Shown piece by piece: positions 11,058-21,458 of a stretch of DNA of 64,000 nt (position 1 is its first letter; every line of letters begins with the position of its first letter). The notes under the pieces were generated by a model. It searched no databases. It saw nothing but the letters and a program-made list of their open reading frames with translations, and was not told the DNA's origin. The DNA is taken from assembly GCA_902806595.1 (NCBI GenBank), contig CADCXC010000037.1, positions 2,170,001 to 2,234,000 on the forward strand. The letters run 5' to 3'. Position numbers and translations under genes: made by a program. Source of the DNA: Pyrenopolyporus hunteri (taxonomy: Eukaryota; Ascomycota; Sordariomycetes; Xylariales; Hypoxylaceae).

Positions 11058-11480
11058 GCGACCCGGCGATCCGCTAAAGGAAGAGGCATTTGCTGAGGTG
11101 CTCGTATACGGGGGTAACCCCTATTGATTTGGTGGGCCTTGGCTGATTATAATGCGGCTTATAGGAATCCAAGGAGTGGAAGCTTACTACTGAATGAAGA
11201 AGGCTTAGGATGTTTACCTGGGTAAAAATCAAGCAACTATAGACGAATTCAACATCTCCAGTGCCCTAGATATGAGTAAATGCTAAATTTGTCATTGAAG
11301 TCTCATTCTTTCCGCTGGTTTAGACGCCGTAGCATACGCATGTGGGGAAAGGTACTGTATCATCCGCCATATTCTGCCCCTGGAAATAATTAAGCTACGT
11401 TAATATTCATAACCATTCAGTGACGCTCATGAATGGAAATTGCAGATTGGAAACTATCATGAAGAGGGATTAAATAATAT
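11058..11480. other. Convergent 3' region
   Basis: 423 bases between convergent 3' ends of the dehydrogenase and the Zn2Cys6 gene. Nothing further seen. Confidence 0.5.
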
Positions 11481-13017
11481 CTAAGGCGCGATGTTTTCCC
11501 GCAGTAAGCGCCTCGTCTTCTCGATATAGTTGCGCAGTGCGCTAACGCCCCCTTTTCCGCGGATAGGTTGACACACGAGCTCCTCCTTGGCAAGCAACGC
11601 CTTAAAGGCTCCCTCGAATTCCTCTTCACTTAATAGTCCGTCGTTATTGGCCCCGCGCGGGCCAACTCGGAACTGTTGCGGTATTCCTAGATACGTTTCC
11701 ATCCTCTCGAATAAGTTGATTACAACCTGGATAAACATCGTCGCTTGGAGGTTACCAGATTCTGTGGTTACGTTAGCACATACTATTATGTGGATAATGA
11801 GTCTTTGATATGTGTTTTAGAAAAGTTCGCTTACGAAGTGGAAAGTTACTGAAGTCCATCCCCGGGACCGCGCACAGGGACGGCTCATCGTTCCTAGAAA
11901 TCTCTAGAAAAAAATCGTAGGAATGAGCGAATATTACCAAGTAGAGCCGTGTGATATGTATGTAAGATGCGAGAATAAGCAAGAGTGTTGCAGCATCCAG
12001 ACTCGGCTTGGGAGTATTCTCTGTCGCGGGCCTAGGTGGTGGATCCGTCGGTGCTAGGCTATACTGTGAAAATGGTGGGACGTCGTGCTCTTCAGCTACT
12101 GATATGTCTATATCTCCCGCAATCCTTAGGTCTAGAGTTTGCGGGGAGGGGCTGCCCGAAAGGGATGGTGTTTCTGGCCTTTGGGCTGACTTCGAAAGTA
12201 CAGATAAAATATTTGTGAACCGTCGCGTCATGTTCAGCACATCGTGAATGGGTGTGGTGTAAACACTATCGGACCCGTCAATCGGCGAGATGAGCACATC
12301 AAGGGTTATCTCAGGAGGCCCTTGGCTGATGCAGCTCAATAGTGTAACTAAGTCAAGATTAATCCTGGAAAGGCGTTGTACGCCGTCCTCTATAGTTCTG
12401 AGGCCGATTCGAACCACTGAATCCGGGGTGGTGGTAATGTCTTCTAGGGAAAACGGTACACCGTTATCCCTATTGTTCCCCAATTCTTGTAAACTTATTT
12501 CTCTAATCGATGAGATGCTGGATTGATAGGTGGACGGATTTACCGTGCCCGATCGACTACTTAGGGTAACGTTCGACTCCCCCGTTTCAACCTCTGAGGG
12601 GGCGATATTTCCTTCGAAACCATCACCGAATGTCAATCCGTACACATTAGAGTCCCAAGACCCTGTAGCTTCATGAGGATAGAGTAGGGTGTCTTGTATG
12701 TCGCCCGGAAGTGGGATGACGGAAGCTAGTAGCGCGTCGATTGTCTCATTGGCATCAACAGCCGGCGCAGATTGCTGCCGACTATTTTGTCTTTGTCGCC
12801 TACGCAGTCCGGGTCCGGGTCCGGATCCGACGCGGCGGCCGAGAACACCACGCGTTTGCAAGGTAGGGGTTGTGGCGCATCTGGCATCTGCTCGCGCGCA
12901 CCGGTAACAGCGTTCTTCTCCTGGATCCCGCAGGCACCTCAACTTCTGCCCTTTGCATCGGTCGCAGGCAGATCTGCGGGACGACAGACCAGATGCGGGG
13001 GCCAGTTCTCCTTGCAT
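11481..13017 (-). CDS. AflR-like Zn2Cys6 transcription factor
   Basis: Two exons, 11835-13017 and 11481-11761, separated by a 73-bp intron (gtaagc donor, CTAAC branch, cacag acceptor), give 487 aa. The N-terminus has a complete binuclear zinc cluster with cysteines at 18, 21, 28, 37, 40 and 47 (ACDRCKGQKLRC, then CYRCARADARC). A basic linker follows (RRVGSGPGPGLRRRQRQNSR). The splice restores FPLQSGNLQATMFIQVVINLFE, a pattern found near the C-terminus of AflR-type regulators of secondary metabolism and catabolic clusters. The protein should be nuclear and bind CGG-type half sites. It is divergent from the tannase gene over 739 bases, so a local regulatory role is plausible but inferred. Confidence 0.88.
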
Positions 13018-13756
13018 TTGGATAGGACTTTATTTTACCGTATTCCGAACCTCCAGAGTAATAACTTTCGAGTTTTTAACGATGTTAATGGGCAATTGGG
13101 GCTTGCGCCGAGTATCATCGGCTTTGGGGTGCTGTGCCGCTCGAGTACTCCTATACGCAAGGTTGCCTAACCTATTAATAGGGCATTTATGCTTGCGCGT
13201 ACGTACACCATTTATGTTATTACAGATAATTATTGTGATAAAGGAATAGTCTTCGTATATCAAGCTGCTCGGCAGTTTGCACCGAAACCCGTCTCGGACT
13301 TCTCGGAGGCCGTTTCGTCCAGAATAGGTATGTTTCTAATGAGGACCGATTTATACCCTAGGAGTAGGAGTCTGGTACTGAGCGCATAAGCAAAAACTTC
13401 TCAAAACCTTCTCAAGTATATTAGGACCTCAGCCCCTTTCAGCCAAGACTTTGAGCAGGTATGTCTATCCTCTTTTCAAATGTCGGTCTAGGAACGTGCC
13501 TAGGTACCAAGTAGTACACCATGAGAATTCGACGCTTCCTCACATTTTCCGATGGAAAGGACCCTGGTCTATATCATACGGTATACCCAAACTTCGGTAT
13601 TGACTGCAACCCTAGTAAGCACTTGCAATTTATAGTGTTGCAACGGGGAAGGGGGTCATATATGATATTAAAGTAGATCAGTTTCCAACCCCCAATTCTG
13701 TAGTTTAGAGAGACGACTATACTCATCACTAGCAAATCTAAATTCTTTCTTCCCCC
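13018..13756. promoter_or_regulatory. Divergent region between Zn2Cys6 regulator and tannase
   Basis: 739 bases shared by the two divergent genes. I looked for an upstream exon that would add a signal peptide to the tannase and found none. No factor site is claimed. Confidence 0.4.
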
Positions 13757-15375
13757 ATGTGTACTCCTCACAATATACCATACCCGGTTTTGCCCGGCGT
13801 ACGGTTTACCTCACTCAGCGCCTCACTAGCTTCCAACCTAACGGTCCAAATACCTGAAAGCGTCTACTTGAACAATGGTGCTGTGGATGCTCAAGGAATC
13901 AACCTTTGCAACATCACGACTACCTACACTCATGTTGGAGAGTCTGACACGGTCACCGTGGAAATATATCTCCCGACAGACAGTTGGAATGGTAGGATGC
14001 AAGCAATTGGCGGCGGAGGCTTTAGCGCAGGAGGGACGAGCATGTCGCTGGTCCAATTCTCTATGCTTGGGGCTGTGTCGGAGGGATACTCCGCTGTGAC
14101 TACCGATGCTGGTCATGCCTCGTTAGACCCCGCAGACTGGGTGTTGCTAAAGCCCGGAAGCGTCAACCTTCCCTTGTTAGAAGAGTTCGGATCGACTTCT
14201 CTCAATGAACTATCTATCATTGGAAAGGCGATTACAGAGAGCTACTATGGGAAACCACCTTCATACTCCTACTGGAATGGTTGCTCGCAAGGTGGGCGCC
14301 AGGGTATGAAGCTCGCCGAGAAATACCCCACCGCATTCGACGGGATAGCAGCTTCAGCTCCAGGCATCGATCTTCCCGCACTGGGTGTTGCTGATCACTG
14401 GGCCCAGGTCGTAATGAAGGCCCTGGGACAGTATCCGAATAATTGCGAGTTTCTTGCGATTACTGAAGCTTTGATCGACCATTGCGACGGTAATGATGGT
14501 ATAGTTGATGGAATTCTATCCGACCCTGACACCTGCGACTTTGATCCGTACTCTATAGTAAACAAGACTTTTGACTGTGGCGAAACTGATGGCCCTAGAA
14601 CTGTGGTCGTCTCGGAGGCCGCGGTCAAGGTCGCGAATGCGGCTTGGGCTGGAGCTCGAAAGCGAGATGGCTCGTCCCTATGGTGGGGCCTCAAGAAGGG
14701 AACGAGGCTTGTAGAAGAAGTGGTATCCCTGGGAGTCGTTGAGGGTCTTGCGACAACTATTTGCTCGCAGAACGGCACTTGCGTAGGCAAGCCTATGGGA
14801 TTCGTTTCTCAGTGGATACAACTACTCATCAAGAAGGATCCTACTTTTGATATTTCAACTGTAGCTATTACCGACATTGAAGACTTATTCCGAGAATCAG
14901 AGAAAGAATATAGCTCGATTTTTAACGTCGAGCCCAGCCTTGACGCTTTCCGGGATGCAGGGGGGAAGATGATATCGTACCACGGTTTGGTGAGTAGTAT
15001 CAACCTTGCGATTTTACACCTCTATCTTCTATGGCTAACATCTAGTAGGCGGACGGCATCGTTCCTCCTGACTCCACGAGAGGTTACTACGGACTTATCG
15101 CAGCCAAAGACAAACGAGTTCACGATTACTATCGCCTCTTTGAGGCCCCAGGACTTGCCCATTGCTTTTCTGCCACCGGCGGATACTACCCTGCTGGAAT
15201 TTTCAAGGCCTTAGTCTCATGGGTTGAATCGGATATTGCCCCTGACAGCCTGGCTGCGTCAACTCCCCCGCAGAACGGAACCGTGCGAAATGGTCTTTTA
15301 TGCCCTTACCCCCAGAAAGCTCATTATACGGGTTCTGGATTCAATATTACGACTGATGATTTCCACTGTGCTTAA
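13757..15375 (+). CDS. Tannase / feruloyl esterase family hydrolase
   Basis: Two exons, 13757-14989 and 15049-15375 (gtgagt donor, ctagtag acceptor, phase 0), give 519 aa. The tannase/feruloyl-esterase family cleaves galloyl or feruloyl esters from plant polyphenols. The catalytic set is intact: Cys176-Ser177 in YWNGCSQGGRQ, Asp413 in ADGIVPPDS (first codons after the intron), and His449-Cys450 in APGLAHCF, i.e. the characteristic CS-D-HC arrangement. GRMQAIGGGGF and VTTDAGH near residues 80-120 are also family-typical. Oddity: family members are usually secreted, yet this model begins MCTPHNIPYPVLPG with no signal peptide, and the frame is stopped 5 codons upstream. Either an upstream exon was missed, the signal was lost, or the enzyme is intracellular. 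It neighbours the AflR-like gene (divergent) and the GH105-like gene (convergent). Confidence 0.87.
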
Positions 15376-15424
15376 TAGAGAACTCTTAGGTACCTACCTT
15401 AGGTTTTCTACAATAAAGGGGTAG

Positions 15425-15512
15425 AGTAAGGGTGAGGGTTAGGGTCAGGGTTAGGGTCAATTCAGGGTTGAGGGGTAAAGTTGGGGTTAGGGTTAGGGTT
15501 AGTAGCATTCAT
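15425..15512 (+). repeat. Degenerate interstitial telomere-like repeat, G-rich on + strand
   Basis: A tract built from TTAGGG-like units with variants (agggttagggtcagggtt, then ttggggttagggttagggtt at its right end). TTAGGG is the usual filamentous-fungal telomere repeat. The tract lies in the 288-base gap between the tannase and GH105-like genes, so it is interstitial here. Confidence 0.85.
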
Positions 15513-15663
15513 CTTTACTTCACATGAAAGGCGATTTCTACAAACTAAATAGACGTCCGCTCTTTTATTTAAGTGGCTAATATGAATAACTTGAAGTCAA
15601 CACGAAGGAATGGCGGATCTTCCTAGATACTTCTTTCCTTCAATTCTACTAAATTGGGAGCCC

Positions 15664-16818
15664 CTAAGAACCCGAATAATCTCGGTGGGCTGCAAACATA
15701 AGAACGGCAAAACTCTGGGCTTCCGGAGACTCTGTGGCCGGTGTCTTGTCGTGCCAGTCTAGCGGGTTAATAACAGGCGAAAGTAAACCGTCGCTGCTTA
15801 TCCTCTCCGTGATGGCCTCTCTTTTGCTGTCCGCCCACGACGTGTACTCGTTCCCGAAGTCGCTAGGTTCGAGTTTTGCCATGCGATATGCCGTCGCCGT
15901 CAAGAGTGTTGTGCCGGAGAGTTCGCCAAACCAGGTCGTATCGTTAAGGTAGTTGCGTAGTAGCGGTTCGTTGGGTTCGGCCTGGTCGCGCGCGATCGCA
16001 CCGTCTAAAATCGCACGTATGATACTCTTGACTTGCGATATCCCGGACTTCACATTATTATCGTCGGCATGTTTCGACTTCTTCGCTGTTGCTAACACGC
16101 GGCTCATCCCCGCGGCAGCCCACGCGTTACCCGTGCTCCATATACCCAGATCTTGGCTCTGCGGACCGACGATGTGGTGCCAAAGTCCGGCTGCGCTCTC
16201 CGCGTTTGCGGGAACGCCTAGCACGTCTTGATAGAGGCTGCATTGCTCGAGAGCTGTGCTTAACAGGTCCACATCGTCTGTCTGTATTGCCCAATATGCT
16301 AATGCCGGTGGCGCCATGTAGACAAAGTCTGCCCATAATTCAGCGACCGATTCCCTATGACTAATGGCGCCGTTAGGCCATCGCGGGACGTCCGTGAGGA
16401 GGTGCTGAACTTGACGTTCTGCCGCAGCTAAATAGTCTGGTTGAGTCTGGCCAATAAGTATGGCGGAGACGCCGAGAGACGCCGGATCACCGGCAGCACC
16501 TACATAAAGTTAGTTATAGAGCGTGAGATAGGAGGTAGGTATACGAATTGTCAAAGGTTCGTGCCCGGGCTACATACCATCATTCTCGACGAGAGTCGGG
16601 GAGTTAGTCGAAATATGAGGCTTAACGTATGAAAGTGAACGAGTGCTGTCCACTTGTAAAACGGGTATCTTGCCATCCGGAAACGGGTTACTACCAAAGA
16701 CCGACTGGTTCGGGTTGTACCATTCTAATAGGGCTTCAGCGAAAGTGCCATACTCCCAGCTATGCGTAGCCAAGCGCTGGCCTTGTGAGATGATGTTGTT
16801 AATGAGCTCGGTCGACAT
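15664..16818 (-). CDS. GH105-like six-hairpin glycosidase (unsaturated rhamnogalacturonyl hydrolase type)
   Basis: Two exons, 16578-16818 and 15664-16499, joined over a 78-bp intron (gtatgt donor, atgtag acceptor, phase 1), give 358 aa. The (alpha/alpha)6 barrel motifs fit GH105-like enzymes: WEYGTFAEALLEWY near residue 25, GAISHRESVAELWADFVYM at 124-142 with Asp138 in the place of the catalytic acid, and LGIWSTGNAWAAAGM further on. GH105 enzymes remove the unsaturated galacturonyl end left by rhamnogalacturonan lyases. No signal peptide is visible (MSTELINNIISQGQRLATHS), which suggests intracellular processing of oligosaccharides. It is convergent with the tannase, and both degrade plant cell-wall-linked material. 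Exact substrate is inferred from family only. Confidence 0.78.
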
Positions 16819-19521
16819 CGTTTTTCTTCGTGTTATGCTATGGCTTTTTTATCCGATATGATCAGTATTAGGCCCAGTTTATATACACAGCTTCGATCGA
16901 GAGCGGTGAAAATGCTGATGCAAATCTAGGCCTAGGGCTACGCCATTTTCCATCCTTTGGTAATGATGTAGTATCATTGCCGAAATAGGTAATAAGACAA
17001 CAGATTTTCTTCCCTGCGTAGACCCTGAAACTCGCTGAAAATTTGGATGTTCTGAATATAAATAGATTTTTATCTACCCGACATCGTAACCCGTCCTCGC
17101 GTCACATCTTGCTGACGCCATTCACCTAATCTAGACCGAACCCCATTTAAATCAGCTCTACGAACTACTTATTGCTCTGGAGTGTCTAGGTCCCCTAATC
17201 GATATATTCAACTGGCATATCTATTTTTTAAACTTACTGTTAAAAATCCACTATATATTCTTAGGTAGAATTTGTAGGGCTCCTCTTGAATCTCTGGGTT
17301 CAGTAACCAGTTTACTTGTGTATGAATTGCCTTAGCGTTGTATATCATTAACGAATAGCGGATCTCAATATCATACTAATGCTTTGCGACCTAGTAATTG
17401 GACTCCGCAAAAGAAAGCGGGTTTCGAGCTAGAAGAACAGACTAATAACTCTTTCATCGGTAGGGGCTCTTGAAGGCTCTTGTACGTGATTCATTCAGAT
17501 TGGTGATGGCGCCATATCCGACGGACATGGCTTTGGTAGAACGGATTTCCTCGCTTTCACTCAGTTGGTTCGCCACCTTATTAATCTCTCAATAAATCCA
17601 AAGCCAAACAGTGTTGAAATGCAGGGGAAAACCTACGTATATCAATAATATACGGCAATCGGTCGCATTAACATTAGCTACCAGCGTTGGCCAAGAGTCA
17701 GATCTCATGCATACGGTTAGCCCACGTGCCTAGCTACTCGAAGTATTGATAAAAAACAATATTTTACATATGGTGGCAGTATTCTCGCAACTATAGGCCT
17801 GAAATTAGTAGATGAAGAGGTGTAAAAACTCTTATATAGACTCAGGAAAGATAAATGTGAATGTCTTAGATGTGCTCCAACGCCACTTGTCTCTTGAAAT
17901 AGAATTAGGGTAGCAGATAGGGAGGTAGGATTTAAGCGGAAGTTCTTCATCTTCGGCACATTTCATCGCTAAATTTCCTTGAATAAATTTGCTATATAAT
18001 GTTCTTGCCCCTGGGATTTTGACTAGATATACCTAGATGGCTAGGTGCTTGTATTGGAATTTGCTATGACCCCTGAGTAGAGCTTACATGACTTAGCGAT
18101 TCGCATGCTTAATAGACGTAACATTTGTCCTTATTGAAATCGACGTCTGATATTAGATATCATTGAATTCAGAAATGCCACCGCCGTAAGTACATCAATA
18201 ATATCATAGAGCACTCCTCCACACGATTAATTCACCCCCTTCATGGATATCGCTTTTAAAAGTTCTGTTCGTAACAAAGCCTGGCAGCTGTCACATTATT
18301 CGTCAGTGCGGTACCAGTTGGCGTCCTTTTATGGAAAGTACCACTATCATCCAACGCTAAACTTCTACTAATGTCCATTAAAATTTAGTGTGTGTCTGCT
18401 GAATTATAGCGGGAATCACTCAAACTTTAGCGTAGGCCATGCAGTATTGCTTATCTAAGGATGAGCCAGCAGGCTTGACAGCTGGCAGAGAGCTAGCAAA
18501 CAGCTGGCAGTCATGTCTATCATGGATAAAACTTTTGAAAGCCACATCCGTACTTAGTAGGTAGATATTTCCGAGCAAGCTATCCGTTGCTTACGTTGGT
18601 TGAATGGGAACCGAAAACAAGAGCGTCGTAATGCGCTTCCGGGAAATATGTATCACGAGTTGCATCTTCAAAGAGACAAAAATTTCGTCTTTTTAGTCGT
18701 CTTCCAGTCGTATAAAAGGGTTAGGCACGTTTTATGACTGCTTAAATCCAATGGCCTCGGCGTCCCCACTTAACCCCGGATGTGCGTCCGTGTCTTACTT
18801 CCTGCATGTCCGTAATGCGGTTCAGTTCTTGTGCCACTTTGCCGGATTTAGAAGGTAGCGGTCACGTACGGGCCCGAATATGCTTGCATGTGGTAATGCG
18901 CGCACGTGAAAAGTTTTACTTTCAAAACTCCGTTCCTAAAATGATGCTGAACCCGGGGTTGGGGGGGTTAGTTCGTGATGGAGGCCATTTCCTCTCGGTG
19001 CGCTTTAGGTACTTACATGGCTTCGCATTCCCTATGGATGGCCGAGTCTCAGAAGGATAGTGCACGCGGATTTCGCCGGCGTCAATAGCAACACCTTGGC
19101 GTTTATTGGACCTACCTTCCTAGATGGTAAGGGGGCCTTCCGTATGGCGGCCTCCTCATTCACGGGAGATCTATGGCGAAGTGCAAATCCCACGTGCCCC
19201 ACAAGATTGGTTGTCGATTGTGGCTGATTTGATGGACACGGCAAGTCTGGAGGCTCGGCGTACCGACAGATCCCAGTTTTGGAGTTTCATTGCTCGGTAT
19301 AGCTAACCAGTCAGGGGGCACGATTGGCTAACCTCTTTAAATAAAGGTCCAGGGGCATCAGGGGTTCACTGCCAACCGGATGGCTTGGTTCATGCGGCTC
19401 GATTTGAAGGAAAACAGAGAAAAAGATGGGCAGAGTATTTAAATGAGCGCATGGCCCATGTTGGCGCCTATGGATTAGATGGGTTTCTTCAGTTGTGTTC
19501 TTACTAAAGCCTCATCGCAAA
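16819..19521. other. 2.7-kb gene-poor stretch
   Basis: Mostly AT-leaning sequence without a supportable gene. It contains inverted/direct repeats around CAGCTG at 18281-18293, 18477-18489 and 18501-18513. The open frame at 18782-19060 has no recognisable motif. Confidence 0.5.
18281..18513. repeat. Possible small foldback or MITE-like element
   Basis: CTGGCAGCTGTCA at 18281-18293 is matched in reverse orientation by TGACAGCTGGCAG at 18477-18489 (12 of 13), with a further CAGCTGGCAGTCA at 18501-18513. The spacing of about 200 bp suits a small non-autonomous element, but no clear target-site duplication was identified. Confidence 0.3.
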
Positions 19522-20473
19522 ATGCGCGCCCAACTCTTACTATCAGTATTGCCGATCCTAGGCGTACAGGGTGTGCGCATCCTTCAAACGAACGATGACG
19601 GTTGGGCGGAACAGTATATCCGGGTTCTGAACAACGCGCTGAATGAGGCCGGTCACGACGTCGTTCTATCGGGGCCAGCCGAAAACCAGTCTGGTAGAGG
19701 TACGTTCTATCCTGCCTCCTATCTCCATCTCATTATACCAAAACTAAGAGGGTAAATCAGGTTCGCTTGATGCGGAACCATCTCCACGTACTTCGGCCTG
19801 CCAATATAATAGTTGCCCCGCCAATAGCGGCCCCGTGGGCGCCAACGCGACAAATCCGAGACTGAACTGGGTGAACTCGTATCCAGTGACCTCCGCCCGG
19901 TATGGAATCGACACATTCGGCCCTCAGATTTGGAATGGACAAGGTCCAGAACTCGTGGTCTCCGGACCGAACGTCGGAAGCAATCTCTTCCTCGAAGTAC
20001 AATTCTCCGGAACTGTCGGTGCAGCCGTTTACTCGAGCCACGAGGCGGGAATCCCAGCGCTCGCCTTCTCAGGCGCCTCAGACGGCAACCTCGCATTCAA
20101 CGCGCCTGTGGCGCCGAGGAGCACCGTGTATGCGCAACTGGCAACGCAGCTGACGAACGCGGTTATTGCCTCCGGCAAACCGTACCTCCCCAAGGATGTG
20201 TTTTTGAATGTGAATTTCCCTAAAGTGGAAGGTGACTGCACGGACCCTAGCAAGTTCAAGTGGGTTCTGAGCCGTGTCAATCCTGGGGTATTCTCCGAAC
20301 GTGATGTCGAAACCTGCGGCACCGACCGCTTGCCGACGGAGACCAGTGTTATTGATGCTGGTGGTTGCCGGATCTCTGTTAGTGTTGGGGACTCGACGGA
20401 CAAGACCACCGCACCAGCGGAGAAGCAGGCCGAGGTCTTGAAGAAGTTGGGTAGTCTATTCACTTGCTTATAA
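19522..20473 (+). CDS. SurE-like secreted acid phosphatase / nucleotidase
   Basis: Two exons, 19522-19699 and 19761-20473 (gtacgt donor, atcag acceptor, phase 1), give 296 aa. The SurE family hydrolyses phosphate from nucleotides and other monoesters using a divalent metal. The metal site is visible in QTNDDGWAEQYIR (residues 22-34) and in VVSGPNVGSN with its conserved Asn. A hydrophobic N-terminus (MRAQLLLSVLPILGVQGVRI) looks like a short signal peptide, and several cysteines (CQYNSCP, GDCTD, ETCGTD, FTCL) fit an extracellular protein. I start at Met 19522 rather than the upstream in-frame Met because it directly opens the signal sequence. The gene is isolated in a gene-poor, repeat-bearing segment between the two telomere-like tracts. 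Confidence 0.88.
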
Positions 20474-20741
20474 TGATGGTACTTCTGGTAGCAATTTAAT
20501 ACCTCATTCACACATATCTTGAGAATATTCGGCACAACAACTCCCTGACTTATGAAAGTGCCCGAGATATATAGGAGTTGCTGACTAATCATCGTATTCC
20601 CGTTGAAAGGACAGCGGTATTACCAACACCCCGCTATAATTACAGTGCGAGAGCCGCTGTGACTGCGGGAGCTTCGGTGAATACATCGCTAAGAAGTCAC
20701 CAGGAATATGCCACTTACAGCGCCAAAAGCCACTATAGCTA
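20474..20741. other. Intergenic, repeat-flanking sequence
   Basis: Downstream of the SurE-like gene. At 20635-20647 an ATAATTACAGTG string recurs in reverse complement at 20962-20973 just outside the MITE, which suggests nested or older copies of the same element type. Confidence 0.4.
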
Positions 20742-20964
20742 CAGTGAGCTTCAGCGCACACAGCACTATTGTTACATAGCAGGTTGATCTCTAATCTTTT
20801 ACGCTAGGTAAATACAAGGCAATTAATGTGGTGCAACGCATAATTGAATTCTTATATAACTCCTTTATAATTGCGTTTAGAGAGTAAACCGTACGATTAC
20901 CTAATAGGTAGTTAAGATGTAGCAGCAATTTTATGATGGCGGAGGCATGTGCTGAAGCTCACTG
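20742..20964. mobile_element. 223-bp MITE with TA target-site duplication (Tc1/mariner type)
   Basis: The left end CAGTGAGCTTCAGC (20742-20755) is the exact reverse complement of the right end GCTGAAGCTCACTG (20951-20964). Both ends are flanked by TA (20740-20741 and 20965-20966). There is no coding capacity. Terminal inverted repeats with TA duplication are the mark of Tc1/mariner-superfamily non-autonomous elements. The superfamily is an inference from the TA duplication only. Confidence 0.7.
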
Positions 20965-21124
20965 TAATTATAAGGGCGTTAGCGCTCTGCTCCCTATATT
21001 TATGGTGGGGTTAAGCACCTAGAAATAAAACGAAGAAACCAAACAATCAACATTTCGGCACGTCCTACCAGAGATATCCTATTATTTTCACGTGTCGCGG
21101 CTGTGGTAATCCGCTTTTTCTTTA

Positions 21125-21458
21125 AATACACTTAAGTTTAAATTAACTACGAAATGCTCTTAATATCAAACTTTTCGAAGTAAAAACTATTTATGTTTTT
21201 TTAACTATTAAAGGTTTAATCGATTATTACGTTAAAAAGCGGTTCGTCGATAAATAATATTTTATAATACACCGGAAATTATAAATAATAATTAAGTTAT
21301 TTTTTTATTTTAAACGTTTTAAATCGATTTTTAATATATTTATAAAAAGTAAAACGATTTTTAAATTAATATTTTAGTTAAGTTTTAAATAATTATTATT
21401 ATTAAAAACTATTTAAACTTTTAAATAAATACGTTAAATAATATATTTTTAAATTAAA
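21125..21458. repeat. AT-rich, RIP-like flank of the palindromic array
   Basis: Sequence nearly devoid of G and C, with long A/T runs, but not part of the 480-bp periodic unit. It probably represents another repeat hit by the same mutational process. Confidence 0.55.

Noticed and set aside
18782..19060. 92-codon plus-strand frame
   Set aside because: No motif, no consistent exon partner, and lies in a gene-poor stretch.
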